This document shows positions 43,948-54,676 of a DNA stretch of 64,000 nucleotides, in pieces; the stretch's first letter is position 1; each line of letters opens with the position of its first letter. Origin of the DNA: Branchiostoma belcheri (taxonomy: Eukaryota; Chordata; Leptocardii; Amphioxiformes; Branchiostomatidae). The DNA lies in contig NW_017803987.1 in the NCBI RefSeq assembly GCF_001625305.1, positions 961,028 through 1,025,027 on the forward strand, given 5' to 3'. Made by a program: the position numbers and the translations under genes. Under the pieces are notes generated by a model, which had not been told where the DNA came from, did not search any database, and saw nothing but the letters and a program-made list of their open reading frames with translations.

Positions 43948-46900
43948 ATGTTGAAGTTCTCAACCGTCTCGAACATGAAGTTCTTCGTCGTTGTTGCCGC
44001 CCTTGTGGCGACCGCTGCAGGTACGTTCTTTAACTACGGCCATTCTCTTTCTCGTAAATCTTCAAGTAGAACTGTAAACGTCTTTAAGTGGTACTTGATA
44101 CACACTTGAGAAGGAGAAATTTGTCACGGAGACCTTAATTTTGATGGATATTCAGTTCAGTTCAGTTCAGTTCAGACGCAGGCCAGTTCTTCAAATACCT
44201 GCCATACTCCAGACACCCTCTTATACTCGTAAATCTTTAAGTAGAACTGTAATCGTCTTTAAGTGGTACTTGATACACACTTGAAAAGAAATTGTGTCAC
44301 AGAGAATAGTACTCTTCAAGTTGATGGATTTTTAGTTCAGTTCAGACCCAGGCCAGTTCTTAAACTGCCGCCCTTCTTATTCTCGTAAATCTTCAAGTAG
44401 AACTGTAAGCATCTTTAAGTGGTACTTGATACACACTTGAGAAGGAGAAATTGTGTCACGGAGACTTAATGTTGATGGATTTTCAGTTCAGTTCAGATGC
44501 AGGCCAGTTCTTAAGCTGCCACCCTTCTCTTTCTCGTAAATCTTCAAGTAGAACTGTAAACGTCTTTAAGTGGTACTTGATACACACTTGAGAAGGAGAA
44601 ATTGTGTCACGGAGACTTTTAATGTTGAAGGATATTCAGTTCAGTTCAGACGCAGGTCAGTTCTCCAACTACCTCTCATATTCCAAACACCCTCTTATTC
44701 TCGTAAATCTTCAAGTAGAACTGTAAGCATCTTTAAGTGGTACTTGATACACACTTGAGAAGGAGAAAATGTGTCACAGAGACTTTTAATGCTGATAAAT
44801 TTACGTCTTTAGATCCTGATATGTGTACAAACATTTTCTTTTCCTCTCGATCCTTGAGCATTGGGCAAATTCTGTCGAAGTCTCTGTTGACGTTAGAATA
44901 AGTTTGGTTTGGGAGAAATTAGGGCCAGGAGACGGCGCAATAATCTTGTTTTCTGGTTAGGAAGGTGTTATGGCCGCCCCTTAACCCCCATTCCTTTTTA
45001 TCATGCCCCTTCCAGGGTCTGACTGGAAGTGGCAGCAGTATAAGGAGGCTCTTGAGCACGTGGCCGCGGCTGAACAGGGAGCAGCCAGCAGGTGGACACT
45101 TCCGGTAGGTACAACTCACACATGGATGGATGGATGGATGGATCTACTGAATGAATCGATGAATGAGTGAATGAATGAGTGAGTGAGTGAGTGAGTGAGT
45201 GAGTGGAGGAAGGAAGGAACGAATGAATGAATGAGAGGCTAAGGGAAGTGAAGAAGGAATGAAGGAAGTCGAAAGGAAGGAAGATTAGAAGGAAGAAAGG
45301 AAGGAAGGAAGATTGGAAGGAAGATAGGAAGGAAGAAAGGAAGGAAGATAGGAAGGAAGAAAGGAAGGAAGATAGGAAGGAAGATAGGAAGGAAGAAGCT
45401 TGCTATACAGTCAATACTTTTAGTACAATGACATTTTTACCTCTATGAAAACGTGATGTATTCTGTTCTGATTACCCAACAGGCTGTGGGCTTCAGCGGC
45501 TTCGGCTGCCCCGTGCAATACTCCTCCACTACACCCACTTCCGGTAGGTTCAAACTCAACTTAAAGTCCAAACTGTTCTAGTAGTAGTAGTATATACAAG
45601 CCATCGGTCTACACCTTCTGCAAGCTTTTAGAGTACATAAAATAAAATCTACTGCATAAGTGTTGAACCACTGGATGCTGTTACTATCGTACTAAAAATG
45701 TAAAGGTAAACGTTGGACAGATACCTGTGGATGAGATCGTGTTCTCACGTTGCCTTGTCTCTTCCCCAGTTCACCAGCTCCGTCCCTCTGACATCGACGT
45801 GGTTGCCGCCCTGGGAGACTCCATCACCGTAAGTACGATCTGTCTGTCTCTCATCGTCATCATAATCATCGATGACGTTCGGACAAGCTCCTTTCTGTGT
45901 AAAAAACAATGCTCAATTTAGAGAAACTTTTTTTATTCCATGACATTTGTTCAGGCGGCGAACGGTGCTCTGGCCTCCAACGTGCTGGAAGTTCTGACGG
46001 AGTACCGAGGCGCTTCATGGAGGTGAGCTGGGTCTTTGTGCAGTTCCATGATCGTTGTAAACGTTTCTAAATCCTCCGCACACTTTGTGTCCTGTGGATA
46101 GTTTGCCGCCTCTTTCATTACATCTGAAAAAGATACATAATCGATTTTCACAACAATAATGGCAATGGCAAAACTGTACTTACTACTAGAGAATGTCTAA
46201 CATGTTTATGGGCATTGGGACTGACTGCGGAATGTCGAAACAAACGTCTTTAATTTTCTTCCTTCTTCCTCTTTCTGTAGCATCGGCGGAGATGGCTCCC
46301 TGGAAAGCACAGTCACTCTTGCAAGTAAGGAACTTCCCGTTTTATTACAAACGCTTGCCTACCATGAATGACCATAACACCCTGTGACGCCTGCTAGGAC
46401 TAAACTCAAGAACGTATTATCAGGAAAGTTCACCTATGTTGGTAGTTACAAGCTTAAAGGTAAATGGAAATGTTCTCAGAGCTTTAGACCAGTAACTGTG
46501 GTCTTCTTTAGTGGAGTGACCCAGTGAGACTTGTCACGTGGCTTCTCTAAATTGTAACGTCAAAACTGGGTCAAAGGTATCTGGTAGACGATGTCGGCCC
46601 CCGTCGCGGTTGAGTGATGGGTGATGGGCCCTGATGTACATGTAAATAGCCTCTTTCGCCCCTTTCAGGAAATAGCCTCAATGATATATTGGGATGGGCT
46701 ATTGTCACACCTTTCTCCTTACAGTTATGCTTCGTTGATAACTCTACTTCTTCACACTTCTCAGATATCATCAAGAAGTTCAACCCTAACGTGAAGGGGT
46801 TCTCCATGGGGACCGGGGATGTCTTCAGTATCGGCTCCAAGTTCAACGTCGCCTTCCCCGGCAAGGAGGCCATGTGAGTACACGTCAGAACTCTACTGTA

Positions 46901-49900
46901 CCTGGTATCCAGTCTATCGCGGTTGGGTCGGGTTTTCGTCGGGGCTGCTGAGGCTCTTCTCCGCCTGCCTGAGCTAGGTTCTCCCGGTAGATTTTTCACG
47001 GTAGTTTGATGAGGCCCACCACGAATATCGTGGTGGGGCAAATTAACCCCCGGTGTGCCTATCTATATTAGCGTAACACTCCTACCGGGAAGCCTGTTGT
47101 ACTGGGCGGGGGAAAACTATTAGAGCCCCGAAGACAAAGCCTGCTCCAACCACGATAGACTGGACACCTGTTTAAACTCTACTGAACCTGGTAAGCTCGC
47201 AGCGTGCGTAGTTAAGTGGTTAGCGACCCTGCCTCTGGACCAAGAGGTTGGGTGGTCGAATCCAAGCTGTTGTCGCTCACCCGACATGCTGTCGCTCACC
47301 CCAGTATCTGAATGGCTGTAAACAGCAAGAAATGATTTCATGAATCTTTCTTTGGAAACGCTTTACCAAGTGTCAATCCATGTCCCATGTTGTTGTTTTG
47401 TTTCTCCTTTAGTGACATGCCAGGCCAGGCTGACGACTTGATCACTCGTCTGCAAAACTCGGCGGTAAGTTCACCAGTTTGGCCGTTCGAACGTACCCAT
47501 ACCTTTAGATTCGAAGACCATATCTCTAACTATCATTCTATCGACAATGCATTGGGACCTGCAAGGGATTCCAACCCAGAACACGTGCACAACACCATCA
47601 CTAGGAGATCGACCATCAGTTTGGGATCTGCTAGGGATTCGAACCCAGAACCTTCAGGTCTAGATTCTAAGACAATATCTCTAAGCATCATTCTAGGAGG
47701 TGGACTTTAAGTCTGGGACCTGCAAGGGATTCGAACCCAGGACCAATAGATACAAGACAACAGCTCTAGCCGCAATGCCATCACTAGGAAATCAACAACC
47801 AGTTTGGGACCTGTTAAGAGATTTGAACCCTGAACCTTTAGATTCTAAGACAATATTTCAAACCACTATTCTAGGATGTCGACACAAGGCCATCACTGAA
47901 AGATCGACTACTAGTTTGGGATCTGAACCCGGTACCTTTAGATTCTAAGACAATATTTCTAACCACTATTCTAGGATGTCGACTATGAGAACGACTGGAA
48001 GGTGATCACCCTGTTCATCGGCGGGAACGACCTGTGTGCGTACTGCGACGACAAGAACCTCAGGAGCCCCGCTAACTACCAGGGCTACATCCGGCAGGCA
48101 CTGGACAAGCTGCACGCTCAGGTCAGGCTGATCTCGTATGTCTAAATACAATTACAAGGTAGTTCCATAGCGATTTTTTGCGCAGTTTGTCGAGGAAAAA
48201 CTACATGTGTCTAGGGCACCCTAACAACGTCTTGAAGTTATCATAGTAAAAAGTTGAACTTTATTCCAACACAGATGAACTTTCATGATGTTTTGAAGTT
48301 GTGTCTCCGTGAAACATGTGAAAATACACTGCTAGTAGTTCAATATTTTACTCTTGAAATGACTTCTGCTACCTTCCTTAGGGACAATAATGGTTGGGTC
48401 TACTCCCCACTATACTATTAAAAGTATTCAGTATTCAGTGAAATGCATGAAGTAAAAACGAAATTTGCGTGAACATTTGCATGCTGTACACAATCTCTCT
48501 CCCTCCTAGCCCCTGAACAATGGAAGGGCTGCTAGAAGTGTGGCCTAGTCAATGTTTCAGTGTTGACCTTGCCCTTGCCCCCGTCCCCAGGTCCCCCGTG
48601 CGTACGTGAACTTGGTGAACATGCTGGACATCGCCGAGCTGAACAAGGGTCAGCTTACCTTCACCTGCCGCCTGCTGTCCGCGTGAGTGTGGCCTTTACA
48701 CTTTTTTATGAGCACACTAAACAAAACTATAGAAATAGAAGAACACAACGAACAATATTTAAAATGATCATCATCTAACTGTTAGGTACCTCCTGTCACG
48801 TTAAAAAAAATCAATATTTTGTTTCTAATGTATCATTATATACGATTGTATAGTTTTATTTGTAATGTTGTACTGTGAACGGTTAATAGTAAATATTTGT
48901 TTTCAAGTCCGAGTTGAGAGAGTTAATAGAATTAAAGTACCTTTTTGTGTAGTAAAAGAACAAAAAGGATGGCTCCAGCATTTGTAAGGCTATGTAGCAC
49001 GCCTGTCATTTCTACTGGAAGAGTTCGGTTCCAAAGCGGCGGTGTAGGTAAATTGCCTAACCTCTACCAGGCTTCGGGAAGTGGTTGGAAAGAGTAGAAA
49101 TTGACCAAATAGACAGATAACATTACCAGGGGAATTGGTCCGCGCTTAGAGTACAGTTTATCGCTCCAGAAGCCTGTCCGGGGTCGTGGTAGAGGCTATA
49201 TTTTATCTACTTCGGCGGCACTACGGCCCCCATGTGGGGTCCTGTCCTTGGTGCTGAACGCCGTCACCCAGAACGTTGCGTGCCTGTCTAGTTCTATGTC
49301 AGACGACTGGGCTAGGGTTAGGATCAGGCACGGTTCTGGATAGTCCTCGCGTATCAATGAACATAGATTTGCCCAAGGCACGGTGCTGTATTCTTGCGGA
49401 CTATTCAGAACCGTGCCTGAGCTGAGCATGGTTGAAACAGCTCGTTTAGCTGCCGCAAGGGCCTAGTAGTGGATAGAGTGCTCACCGTGCATGCGATAGT
49501 TCGTCGTGCACATACTGCTCGCGTTGGCCCTCTTTTCACTAGACAGCGATCAATTGGCAACCAAACATGGATTTGTCTGAAACCTTGGTTTGATCATTTG
49601 AATCTAACGATATTCTGTTTTTGCTGTGCAGGTTCCTGTGCAACTGTGTGACGTACGCCGACAACACCGCCCTGAATGAGATCCGGAATGTCAACCTGCA
49701 GTACCAGGTGAGGATAATGCTGTATATACCTAAACCCACGTTCAGGTCCAGTTCCGGATTCAAGTCCAGAGGTTTAGGTTCAGGTATCCTTAGGTTTAGG
49801 TTTAGGACATGTAAGTCCGGACCTAAACACAGGGCATATACAAAATATGGAAGGGGCTTCTCAGTTAACATTTCCCAATGGAAAATGGAGCATCTTCAAC

Positions 49901-52307
49901 TTTTTACCGCAAAATTTTGTAGCGAGCACTGCACCACCAGGGCAATGTTTTCTTCATTTTGCAGCGCAAATTTTTGACAATTGAAGATTTCAGGTGGTTT
50001 ATAACAAAAAAGGGGAATGAGACATGATTATTTGGTAAGTCTGGAACTAGTTCCAGACGTTAATTTTTTTTTTTTTTTACTTGAACCTAAATAAGTCCGT
50101 AACTAGTTATGTACAGCGAACGGGTAACACTGGCACTAGGTGCGGATGCATGCTAGTTTTAAACAGTGGAGTTTGCAAACAGAAAGCTGAATCTGAACCG
50201 TAGCCTTGGTAGTAAAGTACCCATGGCGGAATAGCTTCGCGTTAGGATCAGGTACTAGACTTATCCTATAAACTAGCTACTTTTTGTCAGTGACTGAAAC
50301 GTCTGACAGTTTTTAAAATCACATCCAGTTGCTTGAGTAACAATTTCCTTGTGTATTGCATTACCTGGACGTCTAACCTTTATCGACGTGTAAGTTCCGC
50401 TTGTCTATTCACTGACAGAACTCCCTGATCGAGCTGGTGGGCTCCGGCCGGTATGACACCCGGGATGACTTCACTGTCGTGCTGCAGCCGTTCTTCGAGG
50501 ACACGCCCATCCCACTCAGCTCCAGCGGGGTAACGTTATAAAATTATATTTACAGAAGGACAATATATTGTTTTTGCTCTGTTTCCTCTTCTTCGTTAGC
50601 CTGAGTGTCAGTCTTGTTAGCTTTCGTCCGCTCCTTGGGGACAAGGCTGACCCTCAGGCTACTTCTTCGTCTTCTTCCTTCTGCAAACCAATAAGGTTAA
50701 TGACCTGAACCAGACGTCTGTCACCATGGTAACTGGGGTTGGGTTACATCATGTTGCAATTTTATAGAAGGAGAGATTTATACTCCTGTCAGACCATGCA
50801 TATAATGAATGTGTTTGAATAAGAATATCATTAGTGCAGACCATATGGGAAGGTAAACATTATTTTGCTTTGCAAATGTTACCTTTCTAGTTTTTTTTAA
50901 ATAATTTCAAACATATGCATACTTGTACATGGGCAGCGAAAGACACGACGTGCCTTCCCTGAATTTCGTAATATTTGTGTGTGTTTATGTATGTTAATTT
51001 TGTGTGTATGTGTTTGTGTGTGTTCACGTGTGCATCCTTGCCATACATCCAAATAAATAATCGTTGTTATTTTCATCCAAATTAAAGCAGTATAGGCAAG
51101 GGTTCGAAGTCTGCAGAGCAGCAAAAATTAAAATAATTTTTTCTTGCTGGTGATTTCAGACCGGAGAGGCTGACCTGAGTTACTTCGCTCCTGACTGTTT
51201 CCACTTCAGCGGGAAGGCTCACGCCGAGGCTGCCGAGGCGCTGTGGATGAACATGGTGACAGCCTTCTTCTCTAAACTAGTGATACACTAATCATGAAAA
51301 TTAACTGCACAAAAAAAACCAAGGATGTTCCTTTTAATTTCAGGTAGTACTTAGCCATTTAGTTACAGTGCACGTTTATTAGTGAACTTTATGATAGCAC
51401 CTTAACGAGTGTAAGACTAGATACAACGGTTTAAGTATAGCCTGTCGCAGGCTTCAAAAGCCACTGGAAACAGTAGAAACTGGTCAAACAGGTAACATGC
51501 CAGAGGAGTTGGTCCGCTAAATTTAAAGGAGTACAGCTTGCCGTCCCGAAGGAAAGAAATTTTGTACTCCTTCAGGAGCAACACCCTGGCATGGTATATG
51601 TCTATTTGACCAATTTCTACTCTTTCTAGCCGCTTGAATTTTAGTCTAGAATAAAGGCTAGTTGAAGAACAACCCCTTACAGTAATGACTTGTTTTTTTT
51701 CTAAGCTGGCATTAGGTACTTCGGTTAGCAGTTTTTGTTAGTAAGTCCGTGTTTGTGACGTGTGTTTGTGTGCAACTTTTCCTCAGCTGGAGGGCGAGGG
51801 ACAGAAGTCCAAGAGCTGGCGTCTGGGCAGGGATGTGAGCTGTCCTTCCTCTGTAAGTGGGGCTAAGCTTCTGATTCTGTTTACCGAAGGAAAACATATT
51901 GTTTTTGCTTCGTTTCCTCTTCTTCTTCTTCTGTTCCAAACATTGACCTCTGACCTGGCCAATGACCTGATTCGTTGACGTCTCTCACCATGGTAGCTGG
52001 TGGTGGGTTACATACAATGTTGCAATTTTATAGTAGGAGGGATTTATACTCCTGAATGAAAGAATGTGCAATAAACTTCATTCAATTTGCTACAGCGTTT
52101 CTAGCCTCATAGCCCCGGCTTTAAGAGTCGGGCTTTTTTAGGGGGATATTAGGGGGCATTTTCATTTTGTGTGTGTGTGTGTGGGGGGGGGGCATATATA
52201 GTATCATCTGTTCAGAACACAATAATCTTTTTTTCACTCGATCATCATCTCCTCTTTCTTGTCCCTACGTACAGACCCACCCTTACCTGAGGACCAGGCT
52301 GAACTAA
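43948..52307 (+). CDS. PLB1: Secreted phospholipase B1-type GDSL lipase, single catalytic unit
   Basis: Hydrolyses ester bonds of phospholipids and related lipids (family role). Fifteen in-phase exons: 43948-44020, 45016-45104, 45483-45543, 45770-45828, 45955-46022, 46281-46324, 46765-46873, 47413-47464, 47975-48121, 48591-48682, 49632-49707, 50419-50529, 51160-51255, 51787-51852 and 52275-52307. They give 391 residues. A signal peptide ([16 protein letters not shown]) starts at Met1 or Met10. SGNH blocks: GDSIT with Ser92, the Gly-rich SIGGDGS (117-123), GGND with Asn203, and DCFH with Asp339 and His342. Typical PLB1 wording includes [50 protein letters not shown] and [20 protein letters not shown]. 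Vertebrate PLB1 has four such units and a membrane anchor. This gene has one unit and ends HPYLRTRLN with no anchor. Poly(A) signal AATAAA at 52440. Orthology versus paralogy to PLB1 is unsettled. Confidence 0.93.
44051..44800. repeat. Long-unit tandem repeat in PLB1 intron 1
   Basis: Five copies of a 150-175 bp unit begin CTCGTAAATCTTCAAGTAGA at about 44051, 44226, 44382, 44533 and 44700. Each includes CTTTAAGTGGTACTTGATAC, GTGTCACGGAGAC and runs of TTCAG. Confidence 0.9.
45122..45395. repeat. Compound microsatellite in PLB1 intron 2
   Basis: Successive (GGAT)n, (GAGT)n, (GAAT)n and (GGAA/GATA)n tracts. Confidence 0.95.
46505..46585. repeat. GACCCAGT/ACTGGGTC fold-back fragment
   Basis: GACCCAGTGAGACTTGTCAC and AACTGGGTCAAAGG form an interrupted inverted repeat. 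Shares sequence with 37765-37835. PLB1 intron 6. Confidence 0.6.
46899..47174. mobile_element. CCTGGTATCCAGTC-family fold-back MITE, copy 2, 10-bp target duplication
   Basis: Ends CCTGGTATCCAGTCTATCGC and GATAGACTGGACACCTG are inverted. Body shared with 14051-14329. AACTCTACTG at 46889-46898 and 47175-47184 flanks it exactly. Mutator-like by target length. It lies 25 bp past PLB1 exon 7. Confidence 0.85.
47195..47320 (+). mobile_element. tRNA-derived SINE head
   Basis: A-box-like TTAAGTGGTTAGCGACCC (47213) and B-box-like GGTGGTCGAATCC (47251) with tRNA spacing, followed by two copies of GTCGCTCACC. Directly follows the MITE at 46899-47174. Confidence 0.65.
47480..47974. repeat. Tandem array that copies the PLB1 exon 9 acceptor region
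   Basis: Repeats of GGGATTCGAACCCAGAACCT, TTTAGATTCTAAGACAATAT and CCACTATTCTAGGATGTCGA. The last includes the acceptor AG and first nine coding bases of exon 9, duplicated at about 47866-47883. The final copy is the functional splice site at 47974. Confidence 0.8.
50548..50888 (-). mobile_element. MITE family A copy 7 with nested insertion
   Basis: Reverse copy: CTCTGTTTCCTCTTCTTCG, AACCAGACGTCTGTCACCAT, GGTTGGGTTACATCATGTTG and TTGCTTTGCAAATGTTACCT. Interrupted at 50596-50661 by a small fold-back element. PLB1 intron 12. Confidence 0.8.
50596..50661. mobile_element. 66-bp fold-back insertion inside MITE copy 7
   Basis: Ends TTAGCCTGAGTGTCAG and CTGACCCTCAGGCTA are inverted. CTTCTTCG occurs at 50588-50595 and 50662-50669, an apparent 8-bp target duplication (caution: the host sequence is CTT-rich). 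Confidence 0.7.
51876..52072 (-). mobile_element. MITE family A copy 8 (truncated)
   Basis: Reverse copy: CTGTTTACCGAAGGAAAACA, CTTCTTCTTCTTCTGTTCC, GGTGGGTTACATACAATGTT. Ends after ATTTATACTCCTG. PLB1 intron 14. Confidence 0.75.
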
Positions 52308-52439
52308 GTTCTGCACAGGGCAGCAGTGTTACCGTTGCCATGCCAACGAAGAAAGGAAGAAGAGTCAATCTTCAGTTTGCAACCAATCAACCTCAAATTC
52401 AGCACAACTTAACATGCTTAGTGTTGAACAGTTGAACCA

Positions 52440-52445
52440 AATAAA
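52440..52445 (+). terminator. PLB1 poly(A) signal
   Basis: AATAAA 133 bp after the stop codon, followed by a GT-rich stretch (TTTGTGTTTTGTCC). Confidence 0.7.
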
Positions 52446-52895
52446 TCTCACCTTACTATCTAACTTTGTGTTTTGTCCAATGTTTTCTTTTGAATAATTG
52501 TGTAACGTTTTTCTGTGAAGATTTCATGGGTCACCTCTATGCAGCGCCCTCTATTGGTTAAGTTTACTACTGCACTTAGCGATAAAAACCTGATAATTAT
52601 CCTTTAATAAAATATCCGTATTCTTTTACGACTGTTGTAATCTTTAGCAATAAACCAAATCGTTTTCTTACAAGTAAACACATTGATGCGATTGGAGGTT
52701 AGGACATTCTACGTGTTATGGCTTTAGGCACCAGAAACAATAAACGTCGATTGAGGCAAGAAAACTGCCCCAAAATGTGTTTTGTTACTACTACTGTGAA
52801 GTAAAACAATCACGTATTAACACTTTTCAGATCATTTTTGTGGTTTGTTGACAAGCAAGGGTCAACATGTGCGCTGTTATAATCGTGGCAATACT

Positions 52896-53010
52896 GGATT
52901 TGGCGCGAAAGCGATCTTTGTATTCTGATTGGTTCACCCGTTCAAGCTGAGGAGTTTCGCTGTCCAATCAGATTATGGGATCTGAAGTGCTTCCTGGCTA
53001 TATGGAGGCT
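52896..53010 (+). promoter_or_regulatory. Promoter-like patch with E2F and inverted CCAAT motifs
   Basis: TTTGGCGCGAAAG (about 52899) is a near-perfect E2F site. ATTGG (52929) and CCAAT (52965) follow, then ATATGGAGGC. This is a usual layout for cell-cycle gene promoters. A possible transcript would read right, with a donor-like AAG|GTAGGA at 53331. No coding exon confirmed. Confidence 0.4.
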
Positions 53011-54498
53011 ATGTTGGGTGATATTCAGTATACCTTTCTTTCAAAGAAATGCTTAAGGGACCGTAAAACGTTTTAACACAAGTGAAAACGTGTCAAAACT
53101 ACAAGAATCAATTCAAAGCAATACCATATTGTCTTTCTTTTGGAAATAACTATGAGAGTAGTAGCGCTTGACTCGAAATAAGGTGTACGTCAATCCTCCA
53201 ACAAGAGCCTTCATAAAGGGAGAGTTCAAAAGAGTTCAGTGCAGCCTGGCCCACGGTCGACTTCTCACGTCTTGCGTGGTTCCTGCTAAGATTTCTCCAA
53301 GTTGGGCGGCCTCCTTGTCTTCAAGTCCAAGGTAGGATCACTCCTTAGCTAGCTGCGTGACAAGACGCTGCGTGGTTCCTCCCAAATTTTGAGTATCGCT
53401 AATTTTGAGCGGTCGGACGGTGCTAGTAGAAGTCACCCCGCTGAGCTGAGCACTGCCGAGGGTTTCAGCATAGCGAAGACTTTAGCATGTGTGTACGTAC
53501 GGAAGCGCTGCCCGTAGTGTAAAATACCTTACGGCTCGCTAAAATGCTTCTGTTTTTGATCCCCTTTACGGGTCAAACTAATCTACACTGGGAAAGCGCA
53601 GTGTAACGTTGTATGGTAAGCTCCCATGTGATTTAAATGTAAAATTCTATCGCTGTCCATTTCAAAAACAAAACGAATTCTTATTTCTAGGGGAGTCCTA
53701 AAATTTAAAAACACGAAGGGGTCTTCCATAAGACGGCTGTGGAACAATCCCCATATGTGATATTTTGTCTTCCCGATTGACTTTTTATTATACCACGCTA
53801 AGTCTTTTTTATTAATAGTCATTGTAAGATTCTTATTGTAATGTAAGAGAGTGTCCCCCATAATTGTGTGCAATGGTCAGCCCCTGGGATGATCCATAAA
53901 TATACTTTTACGGTGGGAGCGACAGCATTTGAAAAGTTGTACTCCAAAGTAGTAAGTGTAGCAATACTATTAGGCAAATGTGTGTGGTCCAAAATTGACC
54001 TGTATATCCTTTAACCTACACAGTATATTTTGGAAAAACAATGTTTTTTGGCTGCCCACAACCAAAGCGCGACAGCCAGAAAACGTTACAATTTTTAATC
54101 CCTACATCTGCTTGGAGATAATGGATTGCGCACCGACAACATTCATGTAGTCTCTATCAGACATCACTGCAGACTTAAAAAGTAGACATTGGCTAGCCTA
54201 TTTCACAGACTTCATGGGGCAGTTGCTTTTATTTTTTTGTGGAGAGCGCTGTGAGTGATTCGCGATACTTTTTCACACGGGCTAGGGTTCTCTAATGCGG
54301 CAGAGGGAATTTTGCGTCTTCTAGCTCAGGCAATCCAGCTCTCTCTGTGAATACAGCTCTTGGCCTGAGCCACAGATTCAAAGCCTTCGCCCTGAAAACA
54401 AAATGCTAGCTAGTAGCCTATAGAAATGCTTCCCTGCTAGAAGTCTGCACAGGAAGCTAGAAATTAGCAAAAAATAGGAGGAATATATATGAATATGT

Positions 54499-54676
54499 CA
54501 GGGGTCTCCCCAGAAATTCCTAGGGGAGAGGTGCTCCCTAATCAGTTGATGAAAAATCAGTGAATTTTCATGAAAATACTAAGGGAAAACCCTGAATTTG
54601 AACATTTTGGGAGAGGTGAGGCTAGGATTTTGGGGAGAGGGGGAGCACCCTTGCTTCATTGCTTGGGGAGAGCCCT
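54499..54676. mobile_element. CAGGGGTCTCCCC-ended MITE with 7-bp target duplication
   Basis: 178 bp. Ends CAGGGGTCTCCCCAG and TTGGGGAGAGCCCT are inverted. AATATGT flanks at 54492-54498 and 54677-54683. Inner GGGGAGAGGTGCTCC / GGAGCACCC also inverted. Confidence 0.8.

Noticed and set aside
53004..53040. Short coding first exon MEAMLGDI with a GTATAC donor
   Set aside because: Only eight codons, weak donor, no downstream exon to join.
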